Shown in pieces: positions 9,748 to 18,123 of a DNA stretch of 64,000 bases; positions within the stretch are counted from its first letter, which is position 1, and each line of letters opens with the position of its first letter. The stretch is from Terrimonas sp. Its GTDB lineage: Bacteria > Bacteroidota > Bacteroidia > Chitinophagales > Chitinophagaceae. The notes below the pieces were generated by a model, which searched no databases, was not told where the DNA came from, and was given only the letters and a program-made list of their open reading frames with translations. Location of the stretch: positions 89,139-153,138 of the forward strand of contig WGMO01000017.1 in NCBI GenBank assembly GCA_016125075.1, written 5' to 3'. Made by a program: the position numbers and the translations under genes.

Positions 9748-9768
9748 TTGCCCTGGTGGGGCAATTAT
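9748..9768 (+). terminator. Possible weak terminator after the SET gene
   Basis: TTGCCC (9748-9753) pairs with GGGCAA (9759-9764) around a 5-base loop, followed by the interrupted T run TTATTTTG. The stem is short and it sits 165 bases past the SET gene stop; the rest of 9583-9839 shows no coding signal. Confidence 0.35.
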
Positions 9769-9839
9769 TTTGTAAATTATAATCGGAAAGGCAACCAGAT
9801 TGCCCTGCTAAACGATTATTAAGTTCGAAAACAACCATT

Positions 9840-10424
9840 TTGCTATCTGCCCAGGAATTAATAGAACATATTAAGGGTTGTACCGACAATAAGAGAGGGA
9901 GCCAAAAAATGATCTACAGCTCTTTCTATGGATATGCCATGGCCATTTGTGACCGTTATGTGAATAACCAGGATGATGCTGTTGAAATCCTCAATGACGG
10001 TTTTCTGAAAATATTTAAGGAGATGGGGAGGTTTAAACCCGCGTATGATGATGTAAACAGTTCCTTCAAAGGATGGCTAAGGAAAATCATGATCTATACG
10101 GCCATCGACCATTTCCGGAAAAATAAAAAACACGCCGTGGTGGGCGACCTTGAAACAGTAGTGTACCAGTTACCCACCTGGTCGGAAAATGCGATTGACC
10201 ATATTTCCCATGAAGAGATCATCAGGTCTATCCGGACATTATCACCGGGTTACCGTACGGTCCTAAACCTTTTTATCATTGAAGGATTTACCCACGAAGA
10301 AATTGCCCAACACCTGGGAATATCGGTGGGAACATCCAAGTCGAATCTTGCCAAGGCAAGAAAACAGCTTCAAAAAATATTATTTAAAGAGAATCAAATT
10401 CAAGTAAATAAAAATGTTGTCTGA
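9840..10424 (+). CDS. ECF-type RNA polymerase sigma factor
   Basis: A 194-residue sigma-70 family ECF factor. Region 2 runs from about residue 25 (FYGYAMAICDRYVNNQDDAVEILNDGFLKIFKEM) to the DNA-melting helix FKGWLRKIMIYTAIDHFRK. Region 4 (about 128-185) ends with the helix-turn-helix FTHEEIAQHLGISVGTSKSNLAKARKQLQ. The start is a TTG at 9840, giving the usual LIEHIKGC leader; the next in-frame ATG (9909) would cut into region 2. The stop overlaps the next gene by 11 bases, which points to translational coupling with a membrane protein that likely controls it. Confidence 0.92.
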   Translation: MLSAQELIEHIKGCTDNKRGSQKMIYSSFYGYAMAICDRYVNNQDDAVEILNDGFLKIFKEMGRFKPAYDDVNSSFKGWLRKIMIYTAIDHFRKNKKHAVVGDLETVVYQLPTWSENAIDHISHEEIIRSIRTLSPGYRTVLNLFIIEGFTHEEIAQHLGISVGTSKSNLAKARKQLQKILFKENQIQVNKNVV

Positions 10425-11889
10425 AGAATTCGATAATAAGATAAAATCCGCCGCAGCGCATCATCACCCGGATTATGAGGAAGATGCCTGGAAAAAGATG
10501 AACAAACTGTTCGGCAAACACCTTCCTGAAAAAAAGAAAAGGAGTAAAAGGTTAATTATCCTCTTGATTTTACCCTTATTCCTGGCTGGTGTAGCTTATT
10601 ATGCCCTGCAATACCCGAAAGGTTTTGGGAACACAACAGTGTCAACTTCCGACAACATTGATCCGCAAAACAATAACAAAACAAACAGTATCCCGAACCA
10701 AACAAATACATCCCCAACAGTAGAAAAGGAACCTGCCACCAAAAAAATATCAGCATCCGGCCCGTCTAGTGAAACAAAATCCCTGAAGAATACCATCCCC
10801 GTACCAGATCACAGCAACCCTTCAACTGTATCGGGTAAAGACCCGCAAGGGAGCCTTATCGTAAAAAACAACAAAGGGCTTACGGAAAAAAATAAACTAA
10901 TCACACCAGATGATCATCCGGTCCTGCAGAAAATCGCTGATACAAAAGACCTGGCAACCCATACACAGCTATATCAAAAATCCCTATCCCAATCGGGACC
11001 AACGGGATCATTTGTCAAGAATACTCCGAAGGAAAAAGAGAAGAAAACGGGTTCTGGAACAATCCGGTCTAAACAAATCAATAATCCTGCAACTAATAAC
11101 CTGGAGCAGGACCAGGATAATTTAGAAAAATCGGAATCACCTGTTATCCGTATCCTTCAAACGGCCATGAAAGAAAAAGCAGAAGCCATTGAATTGACCC
11201 GTACGGATATCATTCCATTCCATACTATTCATCAGGATATGGCCATTCCCGTTTTAGACAAGCAGATGAATATTGCCCGCAAAAAACGTTTCATTGCTAA
11301 CATCAGCCTCGGTTTATCTGCCGGACCCGACATCAGCGCCGTGGGAATCAATGCCGGAAAAACAGAAATAGTGCGGGGAGCAGGCCTGGGCCTTTCCCTG
11401 TCAAAAAGGGTGTCACTCAGAACAGGATTTTATACTGCCCAGAAAGTCTATACCGCCGCGGGCAGCGATTACAAGGGCAGCCCGGCTTTCATGAATTACT
11501 ATCCCAACCTCAAGTCAGTTGATGCCAATTGCAAAGTGTACGAAATACCCCTGCTGCTGAATTATAGCTTTGGCCAGAAGCGTTCACATGGCTGGTTTCT
11601 TTCTACCGGGCTCAGTTCATTGATCATGAAAAAAGAGACCTATAATTATTATTACAAACCAAATTACAGCCCTGATTATATCTACTATAAAAAAACATTC
11701 AACAATAAAAACAAACATATTTTATCCACCCTCGCCTTATCAGGGGGATACCAGGTTCAACTCAATTCATCCCTGTCATTTGTAGCGGAACCTTATCTGA
11801 GAATTCCGCTAACGGGTATTGGTGAAGGAAAATTACACCTTAACAGTGCAGGCATGCTGTTCACATTTCTCGTAAGACCCTTCAAATAA
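10414..11889 (+). CDS. Membrane-anchored sigma-partner protein with C-terminal outer-membrane beta-barrel-like domain
   Basis: A 491-residue protein whose start overlaps the ECF sigma gene by 11 bases. The cytoplasmic N-terminus (1-48, with a DYEEDAWKKMNKLFGKHLPEKKKR segment) resembles the short sigma-facing part found in this Bacteroidota family. One membrane helix (LIILLILPLFLAGVAYYAL, ~50-68) follows. Residues ~70-290 are a low-complexity Ser/Thr/Pro/Asn/Lys-rich linker. The last ~190 residues start with FIANISLGLSAGPDISAVG and alternate polar and aromatic residues as in an outer-membrane beta-barrel. Such a protein could bridge inner and outer membranes and hold the sigma factor; that role is inference from gene pairing. 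Confidence 0.75.
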   Translation: MLSEEFDNKIKSAAAHHHPDYEEDAWKKMNKLFGKHLPEKKKRSKRLIILLILPLFLAGVAYYALQYPKGFGNTTVSTSDNIDPQNNNKTNSIPNQTNTSPTVEKEPATKKISASGPSSETKSLKNTIPVPDHSNPSTVSGKDPQGSLIVKNNKGLTEKNKLITPDDHPVLQKIADTKDLATHTQLYQKSLSQSGPTGSFVKNTPKEKEKKTGSGTIRSKQINNPATNNLEQDQDNLEKSESPVIRILQTAMKEKAEAIELTRTDIIPFHTIHQDMAIPVLDKQMNIARKKRFIANISLGLSAGPDISAVGINAGKTEIVRGAGLGLSLSKRVSLRTGFYTAQKVYTAAGSDYKGSPAFMNYYPNLKSVDANCKVYEIPLLLNYSFGQKRSHGWFLSTGLSSLIMKKETYNYYYKPNYSPDYIYYKKTFNNKNKHILSTLALSGGYQVQLNSSLSFVAEPYLRIPLTGIGEGKLHLNSAGMLFTFLVRPFK

Positions 11890-11955
11890 ATAAGCGGAGC
11901 TATAATCGCATTGCGCCTGCCATTCAGGAAAGCCGAAAGGTGATACGCCACCGGA

Positions 11956-13083
11956 TCAAACCAGCGTAGTGAGTTTTTCAACTACCAGGTCAACTTCTTC
12001 TTTGGTATTGAATTTCGAAAAAGAAAAACGGACAGCGAGTCGGTTAGGGTCATTGCTGATAGCCCTGATGACATGAGACCCCTGGTCGGCACCACTGGTG
12101 CAGGCACTCCCGCCAGAGGCACAAATATTATTGATATCGAGGTTAAACAGCAACATTTCCGATTTCTCGGATTTGGGAAAGGATACATTCAATACTGTAT
12201 ACAAACTCTTTCCCCGGTAATCGCCATTGAAATCCAGTGCAGGTATCGCTGCATTGAGCCGTTCTGCCATATAGGATTTCAGCGCCTGGATATGCCTGCT
12301 TTCTTCTTCCATATGCAATGAAGCCAGTTCCAAAGCTTTGGCAAAACCCACTATACCATAAACGTTTTCTGTACCGGCCCGCATATTCCGCTCCTGGACA
12401 CCCCCATAAATTAAGGGTTTTATTTTTACGTTTTCATTGACATATAAAATACCCACACCCTTGGGCCCATGAAACTTATGCCCTGAGCCAGATATGAAAT
12501 GTACCGGGGTCTTCCTGAGGTCAAGGGCATAATGTCCGACTGTCTGAACACAATCAGAATGAAAAATGGCATTATATTTCTTACACAAGGCCCCCACTGC
12601 ATCAATATCAAGGATATTACCGATCTCATTATTGGCATGCATCAGGGTAACCAGGCATCGCTTTTCAGCAGCAGCCAGCTGTCTTTCAAGGTCCTGTATA
12701 TCGATATGGCCGTCGGGGAGCAATTTTACAAAACTGCTGGTTACCTGGTCCTCGTGGTCAAAATGCTCAACAGTATGCAGAACGGCATGGTGTTCCACCG
12801 GAGAAGTAATGATATGCCTGCAACCCAGGTCCCGGATCGATGCCGCGATGGCGGTATTATTGCTTTCCGTCCCGCCACTGGTAAAAAATATTTCCGCGGG
12901 ATGAGCATTCAATATCCTGGCTACTGTTTTCCTTGCATTTTCAACAGCCATCCTTGTTTCCCTTCCATAAGAATAAATGGATGAAGGGTTTCCAAAATGG
13001 GTGCTCAGATAAGGTAACATGGCCTGGAGAACTGCTTCATCAAGGGCCGTGGTGGCCGCATTATCAAAATAGATCCTGTTCAT
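11956..13083 (-). CDS. Cysteine desulfurase (NifS/IscS family)
   Basis: A 375-residue PLP enzyme that takes sulfur from cysteine for Fe-S clusters, thiolated tRNA and related products. It begins with the family signature YFDNAATT. The PLP lysine is in SGSGHKFHGPKGVG (about residue 203) and the persulfide-forming Cys is in GGSACTSG (about residue 327). Length and motif spacing are of the IscS/NifS group (class I). No IscU or regulator gene lies next to it, so it is a solitary copy; general housekeeping or tRNA thiolation are both possible. It is convergent with the gene ending at 11889 and lies downstream of glmM on the same strand. Confidence 0.94.
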   Translation of the reverse strand: MNRIYFDNAATTALDEAVLQAMLPYLSTHFGNPSSIYSYGRETRMAVENARKTVARILNAHPAEIFFTSGGTESNNTAIAASIRDLGCRHIITSPVEHHAVLHTVEHFDHEDQVTSSFVKLLPDGHIDIQDLERQLAAAEKRCLVTLMHANNEIGNILDIDAVGALCKKYNAIFHSDCVQTVGHYALDLRKTPVHFISGSGHKFHGPKGVGILYVNENVKIKPLIYGGVQERNMRAGTENVYGIVGFAKALELASLHMEEESRHIQALKSYMAERLNAAIPALDFNGDYRGKSLYTVLNVSFPKSEKSEMLLFNLDINNICASGGSACTSGADQGSHVIRAISNDPNRLAVRFSFSKFNTKEEVDLVVEKLTTLV

Positions 13084-13103
13084 AAATTCCCGGTTAAAAA
13101 TGG

Positions 13104-13111
13104 CAAAGATA
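13104..13111 (-). promoter_or_regulatory. -7 box for the cysteine desulfurase gene
   Basis: TATCTTTG on the minus strand, 20 bases before the start codon, matches the Bacteroidota -7 consensus exactly. It suggests the gene is transcribed on its own rather than only from glmM. Confidence 0.45.
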
Positions 13112-13176
13112 AAATTAAGCAGCTGATTATTGCTAAAAACCCACTTATCCTGCGACCCTGCAAAGCGGGGTACCGC

Positions 13177-14565
13177 CTACATAAATTCACGGATATCGCT
13201 GATAAGACGCTTAGCAATGGCGTTAGCCTTTGATTCATAGTCGCTTTCTGCATAAATCCGGATAATCGGTTCTGTATTGGAACTGCGCAGGTGAACCCAG
13301 TCATTGTCAAATTCTATTTTCAGGCCATCCTCCGTATTGAGCGGCTGGGCCTTATATCTTTCCCGGATCCTGGCAAATACCTGCTCAAGGTCAGTTCCCT
13401 TATCGAGTTCGATCTTATTTTTTGAGATAAAATAATCGGGATAAGATTTTCTTAATTCCTTAATGCTGCTCTTTGTCCTGGCCAGCTGACTTAAAAATAA
13501 GGCAATCCCGATTAGTGCATCGCGGCCATAGTGGAAATCGGGAACGATGATACCGCCATTCCCTTCCCCGCCGATCACCGCTTCCGTTTCCTTCATCTTA
13601 TTCACTACATTCACTTCCCCAACAGCCGAAGGAAAATACTGCCCTCCATGCTTCAGCGTAATCTCCTTCAATGACTTTGTACTGCTCATGTTGCTGACTG
13701 TATTTCCCACTTTCCGGCCCAATATATAATCCGCAACTGCCACCAGCGTATATTCTTCACCAAACATGGTTCCGTCTTCACACACAAAACAAAGCCGGTC
13801 AACATCCGGGTCAACTGCAATGCCCAGGTCCGCTTTATGTTTCACAACTGCATTGCTCAAACCCGAAAGATGTTCGGGCAGCGGTTCGGGGTTATGGGCA
13901 AATTGCCCGTTGATGTCTTCATTCAGAACAATGATATCCTTTATGCCCAGTGCTTCCAGCAGGGCGGGTACAAAAAGGGCCCCGGTAGAATTGATAGCAT
14001 CGACGACCACACGGAATTGTCTGCCGCCAATAGCATTACGGTCAACAAGCGGATAGGCCAGGATGGCGTCAATATGTTTTTGAAGATAGCTGTCATCTTG
14101 CAGAATACTACCCAGTTTGTCAACACTGCTAAAAGTAAAATCCTCGCTGGCAGCTTTTTCAAGCAGTTTTTTACCCAATTCTCCGCTAATGAACTCTCCG
14201 TCGTGATTCAGCAACTTGAGGGCATTCCAATCTTTTGGGTTATGGCTTGCCGTGATGATAATGCCCCCTATGGCATCCTCCATCCTGACCGCCACTTCAA
14301 CAGTGGGTGTCGTGGAAAGACCAAGATCAATAACCCGGAAGCCCATCCCCACCAGGGTTGCCGCAACAAGGTCCCTGACCATCGCGCCACTGATCCTCCC
14401 GTCTCTTCCGATCACCACTTTAAGCGTCCTCCCTTTTTGGTTATCCTGCAGGATACTTCCATATGCAGCTGTAAACCTGACGATATCCAGGGGTGAAAGT
14501 GTATCACCGGGTATTCCACCAATTGTTCCCCGAATGCCTGAGATACTTTTTATTAATGCCACCAT
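13177..14565 (-). CDS. glmM: Phosphoglucosamine mutase (alpha-D-phosphohexomutase family)
   Basis: A 462-residue enzyme. It converts glucosamine-6-phosphate to glucosamine-1-phosphate for UDP-GlcNAc, the precursor of peptidoglycan and lipid A. It starts with SISGIRGTIGG, has the phosphoserine loop in ITASHNPKDWNALKL (about residue 104), the metal loop DPDVDRLCFV (about residue 253), the sugar-binding GEGNGG (about residue 337) and the C-terminal phosphate loop RSSNTEPIIRIY. The family also holds phosphomanno- and phosphoglucomutases; the GlmM call follows the SISGIRG start and Bacteroidota practice. A TATTTTTG -7 box lies upstream at 14589-14582. The methyltransferase gene is divergent. Confidence 0.88.
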   Translation of the reverse strand: MVALIKSISGIRGTIGGIPGDTLSPLDIVRFTAAYGSILQDNQKGRTLKVVIGRDGRISGAMVRDLVAATLVGMGFRVIDLGLSTTPTVEVAVRMEDAIGGIIITASHNPKDWNALKLLNHDGEFISGELGKKLLEKAASEDFTFSSVDKLGSILQDDSYLQKHIDAILAYPLVDRNAIGGRQFRVVVDAINSTGALFVPALLEALGIKDIIVLNEDINGQFAHNPEPLPEHLSGLSNAVVKHKADLGIAVDPDVDRLCFVCEDGTMFGEEYTLVAVADYILGRKVGNTVSNMSSTKSLKEITLKHGGQYFPSAVGEVNVVNKMKETEAVIGGEGNGGIIVPDFHYGRDALIGIALFLSQLARTKSSIKELRKSYPDYFISKNKIELDKGTDLEQVFARIRERYKAQPLNTEDGLKIEFDNDWVHLRSSNTEPIIRIYAESDYESKANAIAKRLISDIREFM

Positions 14566-14581
14566 TTAAATTTTAGAATGG

Positions 14582-14589
14582 CAAAAATA
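14582..14589 (-). promoter_or_regulatory. -7 box for glmM
   Basis: TATTTTTG on the minus strand fits TAnnTTTG and would start transcription near 14575, ten bases before the ATG. The divergent gene has its own -7 box (TATATTTG) at 14623-14630. Confidence 0.4.
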
Positions 14590-14622
14590 CAGCATTGGCT
14601 GCCATAAACATTTCGTAAGCTC

Positions 14623-14630
14623 TATATTTG
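14623..14630 (+). promoter_or_regulatory. -7 box for the methyltransferase gene
   Basis: TATATTTG on the plus strand fits TAnnTTTG and lies 17 bases before the ATG at 14648, giving a leader of about ten bases. No clear -33 element was found at the right distance. Confidence 0.4.
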
Positions 14631-14647
14631 CTTTCTAAACAGGCGGG

Positions 14648-15394
14648 ATGGCAGACAAAACATGGTATGAAAACTGGTTCAATTCCCCGTTTTATCACAA
14701 ACTATATTTTCAACGTGACGAAAAAGAAGCCCGTTTCTTCCTGGCAGCACTCATCGATTATTTAAAGCCCTTTCCGGGAAGCAATTGGCTGGATGTAGCC
14801 TGTGGAAGAGGCCGTCTCAGCAGGATACTGGCAGAAAATGGTTTTGAAGTTACAGGTTTTGACATTGCACCCCGCAGTATCGAATATGCCCGGCCATTCG
14901 AAAATAAGCATCTCTCCTTTTTCCAGCATGATATGCGCCGGTCTTTCCGGATCAATTACTATGACTTTGTGATAAATTTTTTTACAAGTTTCGGGTATTT
15001 TAATACCCGGCGGGAGCATGATGATGCAATCCGAACGATGGCGGTCAGCCTCAAAAAAGGGGGAATCCTGATCATCGATTACCTCAACACTCATTATGTC
15101 GAGGATCATCTTGTACGGGAAGACCATCTCTCCATTGAAGGAACAAGCTTTGACATTCACCGGTGGGAAGATGAACATTTTTTTTATAAAAAGATCCGGA
15201 TCAACGATCCTTCCCTGGCAGCTGCAGCAACACATACGGAGAAGATCGCCAAGTTCAGCCTGGGTGATTTCACAGACATGCTCTCCTTCCAGCATTTGCA
15301 GGTTCGGGCTGTTTTTGGCGACTATGCACTCGGGGCTTATGATACCCGGAATACACCCCGTCTTATCATTATTGCCGATAAAGGGAAAAGCTAA
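14648..15394 (+). CDS. Class I SAM-dependent methyltransferase
   Basis: A 248-residue protein with a Rossmann-type SAM site: WLDVACGRGRLSRILAENG (motif I, about residues 46-64) and VTGFDIAPRSIEYAR (motif II). The later FVINFFTSFGYF fits motif IV and GGILIIDYLN fits motif VI. No substrate domain is recognisable; it could act on a small molecule or lipid. The gene ends in a stop that overlaps the stop of the convergent sulfatase gene (15391-15394), so the two genes share terminal bases and no terminator fits between them. Confidence 0.85.
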   Translation: MADKTWYENWFNSPFYHKLYFQRDEKEARFFLAALIDYLKPFPGSNWLDVACGRGRLSRILAENGFEVTGFDIAPRSIEYARPFENKHLSFFQHDMRRSFRINYYDFVINFFTSFGYFNTRREHDDAIRTMAVSLKKGGILIIDYLNTHYVEDHLVREDHLSIEGTSFDIHRWEDEHFFYKKIRINDPSLAAAATHTEKIAKFSLGDFTDMLSFQHLQVRAVFGDYALGAYDTRNTPRLIIIADKGKS

Positions 15395-17403
15395 TTTGCC
15401 TGTTTATTGTTCATCAGCATCCACTTGGCTGTTTCGAAATAGGCTTTTGTGAGGGTGGACAATCTTTCTTTGACGGAGTCCCTTTCTGATGCAGAAAGAT
15501 CCAGTGCATCACTGGTCAGGGAATAAAGCCTGGGGTCAGGGAAAGCAACAACGGCCCCGCTGTTGGGCTGATCAGCGGTATAATCAATATTCATATTGAA
15601 ATAAAACCTGTCTGTCACTAACCCGATCCTTCCCTGCCCATTGATGATAAAGGCCATATTATCTTTTGTTGCAGAATCAAGGACATCCCTCCCCAGTGTA
15701 TGGTTCACATAGGGCTGGCTGACCATCCCTGCAATCGTTGGTAATACATCGATCTGGGAAACCACTTCCTGCCGTAACTGGGCAGGCAAAAGATACGGGG
15801 CGTAAAAGAGTAAGGGAACGTGTTCATCAGTCAACCGCTGATCTGTCCAAACGGAAGGATACATTTTTTTGGCATTGCCCGATACGCCATGATCACCTAC
15901 AAAAACAAAAATGGTATTATGGAAATAGTCTTCTTTGCGGGCTGCTTCCATGAATTGCCGGATACAATAATCTGCATACCGGAAGGCATTGAACTCTTCA
16001 TTCGAATCAAACCCGTACAGGCGAAGGGAATCTTTTGAAACAGTTTCCTTCGAAAAATCGGTCTCAGTGGAAGGTATATTAAATGGGCGGTGATTGTCAG
16101 CCGTCTGGATGATGGCAAAAAAAGGTTGCTGCTGCTCCCGGAATACTTTATTGGCTTCCAGGAACAAACTCTTATCACTGATGCCCCAGACATTGATCTT
16201 TGGAGCTTTGAATTTCCCCTCCGTGTACATCTGTAAACCGTTAATATTTTTCAGCAAACCCTCGAAATTATTAAACTCAGGGCTGCCCCCCAGGAAATAC
16301 ATTTTCTGATAGTCTTCAAAATTATTGATAACGGTATGCTGGTTTAAGGCCAGTGGGTTCCTGGTTGAAAATTTATACAACTGAACATCAGGTATTCCTG
16401 TTAGGGTCGCAAATAATCCCCTTGCCGTGGAAAAATGAGGGGTAAAACAACGATTAAAAAAAATACCTTCTTTTGAAAGCTGGTTGAAAAACGGGGTCGT
16501 ATTCAGCGGGTTTCCGCTCATACTGCTTTTATACATGCTGAAAGATTCACAAAGGACCAGCACAATATTGGGTTTACTTTCAATAGCATTGGCCTGGGGC
16601 AGCACGACCCTTTTATAATTGAAATCTGACTTGTTCTTTAAACCGAGCAGTTCGGCCATCACCGGGTAATATTGCTTTGCGACAGATTCGCTGTATTGCG
16701 GAGTCCTGAATTTTAAGGTGGTAAAAAAATTCTGGAGAGGATTTAAAGCCAAATAGGACTTAAAACTATCGCGGAGAGTAAATGCTTTTTTCCAGGAAAG
16801 CGGCTGCAGACTAAACCCATACACAAAAACACCTAATACTACGGCTGCCACATAAAACCATTTCCGGCGGTAAGGTATTTTAAGACCCTCCGTTTTTGAA
16901 ATGACGGTCCAATGCGAACGGTGATACATCCACCGGAATATAAGGACAGCGACAATCAGCCCCATTACGAGCCAGAATAATGGATAGGACTGCCACAACA
17001 TGGAAATCGAAATCCTGGCGTCTTCTGCAAAATTGAGGGCGCCGGCATCCAGCCTTGTCCGGTTATAGGTAAAACTGCCAAAATCAGCCGCGAAAAAGAA
17101 AAAAAGGATAAAAGTAGCAATGGCGAGATACCAGGTCCACCATTTCTTGTTTTTCTCAGAATAGAAGGGTGACAGTTTGGGGGAAAGGCTGACCAGCACC
17201 ACCGGCAGCAGGACAATGGCGATCCACCGGATATCATATTCAAACCCGAGTAAAAAGGAAGCAAGACTTTCGGTAAATCCCAGTGTTGCCGGCTTAAATG
17301 CCAGGAAAGTGGCAAAACGAAAAAGAGTGAAGATGAATAAAAAGATAAAGAAAAGGTTGGTTACCCAAAGTAAAGTTTTAGGAATTTTATAACGAACCAG
17401 CAT
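15391..17403 (-). CDS. LTA synthase-like sulfatase-family membrane protein
   Basis: A 670-residue protein. About five membrane helices (first ~240 residues) precede a periplasmic sulfatase/phosphotransferase domain. That domain opens with NIVLVLCESFSMYKSSM, has the nucleophile region HFSTARGLFATLTG in place of the classic sulfatase cysteine site, and the metal-binding VFVGDHGVSG. It belongs with the LtaS/MdoB/EptA-like group that moves phospho-groups from lipids to sugars or polymers; Bacteroidota lack LTA, so the substrate here is unknown. A TTG at 17451 would add 16 residues; the ATG at 17403 begins right before the first hydrophobic helix and is preferred. Confidence 0.88.
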   Translation of the reverse strand: MLVRYKIPKTLLWVTNLFFIFLFIFTLFRFATFLAFKPATLGFTESLASFLLGFEYDIRWIAIVLLPVVLVSLSPKLSPFYSEKNKKWWTWYLAIATFILFFFFAADFGSFTYNRTRLDAGALNFAEDARISISMLWQSYPLFWLVMGLIVAVLIFRWMYHRSHWTVISKTEGLKIPYRRKWFYVAAVVLGVFVYGFSLQPLSWKKAFTLRDSFKSYLALNPLQNFFTTLKFRTPQYSESVAKQYYPVMAELLGLKNKSDFNYKRVVLPQANAIESKPNIVLVLCESFSMYKSSMSGNPLNTTPFFNQLSKEGIFFNRCFTPHFSTARGLFATLTGIPDVQLYKFSTRNPLALNQHTVINNFEDYQKMYFLGGSPEFNNFEGLLKNINGLQMYTEGKFKAPKINVWGISDKSLFLEANKVFREQQQPFFAIIQTADNHRPFNIPSTETDFSKETVSKDSLRLYGFDSNEEFNAFRYADYCIRQFMEAARKEDYFHNTIFVFVGDHGVSGNAKKMYPSVWTDQRLTDEHVPLLFYAPYLLPAQLRQEVVSQIDVLPTIAGMVSQPYVNHTLGRDVLDSATKDNMAFIINGQGRIGLVTDRFYFNMNIDYTADQPNSGAVVAFPDPRLYSLTSDALDLSASERDSVKERLSTLTKAYFETAKWMLMNNKQAN

Positions 17404-17489
17404 CTGCCCAATTTTCTTTAATGAACTGCAAAAGAAACCAATTTCAAGCAACCCGGCAACCTGTTTAACTTAATTTTTGCCCTTTCCGC

Positions 17490-17497
17490 TATTTTTG
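17490..17497 (+). promoter_or_regulatory. -7 box for the PAP2 gene
   Basis: TATTTTTG on the plus strand fits TAnnTTTG. The predicted transcription start (~17504) falls just past an ATG at 17502, which favours the second in-frame ATG at 17529 as the true start of the phosphatase gene. Confidence 0.4.
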
Positions 17498-17528
17498 CAG
17501 CATGTTCATATCCGTTCATCTTCTTTCA

Positions 17529-18119
17529 ATGATTTCGCAATTGATAAAATGGGACCAATGGCTTTTTAGCCAGATCAACAGCCACCTGACCAACCCATGG
17601 CTGGATATGGTTTTGCCTTACCTGCGGAATTCTGTCTTCTGGACACCGCTTTATCTTTTCCTGATTGTGTTCTTCCCGATGAATTTTAAGAAAAAGGGAT
17701 GGTGGTGGGTATTGGTCTTTATTTGTACGGTTGCCCTGACCGATATGATCAGCAGCAGGCTATTCAAAGAATACTTCGAACGGTTACGTCCCTGTAATGA
17801 CCCGGCCCTGGTTGGCCATATGCGTTTGCTGTTGAAAAATTGTTCCGGGGGATTTAGTTTTACCTCTTCCCATGCAGCCAATCATTTTGGGATGGCCGCC
17901 TTCTTCTATTACTCTACAAGAAGTTTCCTGAAGCATTGGTCCTTTCTTGCATTTGCCTGGGCCTTTGTAATCTGTTATGCGCAGGTTTACGTGGGCGTGC
18001 ATTATCCACTCGATATCCTGGGCGGGGCGCTGATCGGGTTGGGGGTGGGGACGCTGACGGCATTGTTTTTCAACAAGATGTTTGGATTTATTATCTTCGG
18101 TAAAGAACCAACTACTTAG
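17529..18119 (+). CDS. PAP2-superfamily membrane phosphatase
   Basis: A 196-residue membrane protein with about five helices. The three phosphatase motifs are KEYFERLRPCND (KxxxxxxRP), SSHAANHFG (the PSGH motif, here with Ser for Pro and Ala for Gly) and VYVGVHYPLDILGG (the HxxxD motif). Members remove phosphate from lipid phosphates such as undecaprenyl pyrophosphate or phosphatidate at the inner membrane. The start at 17529 is taken because the -7 box at 17490-17497 would place transcription start past the earlier ATG at 17502. The next gene begins 4 bases after the stop, so the two are probably co-transcribed. Confidence 0.9.
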   Translation: MISQLIKWDQWLFSQINSHLTNPWLDMVLPYLRNSVFWTPLYLFLIVFFPMNFKKKGWWWVLVFICTVALTDMISSRLFKEYFERLRPCNDPALVGHMRLLLKNCSGGFSFTSSHAANHFGMAAFFYYSTRSFLKHWSFLAFAWAFVICYAQVYVGVHYPLDILGGALIGLGVGTLTALFFNKMFGFIIFGKEPTT

Positions 18120-18123
18120 GTTA

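Noticed and set aside
11890..11955. Terminator between the convergent sigma-partner and cysteine desulfurase genes
   Set aside because: The 66-base gap has only weak complementarity and no T run, so no terminator is called.
13837..14496. A 219-codon plus frame inside glmM
   Set aside because: GlmM has all its active-site motifs on the other strand; this is a long antisense shadow.
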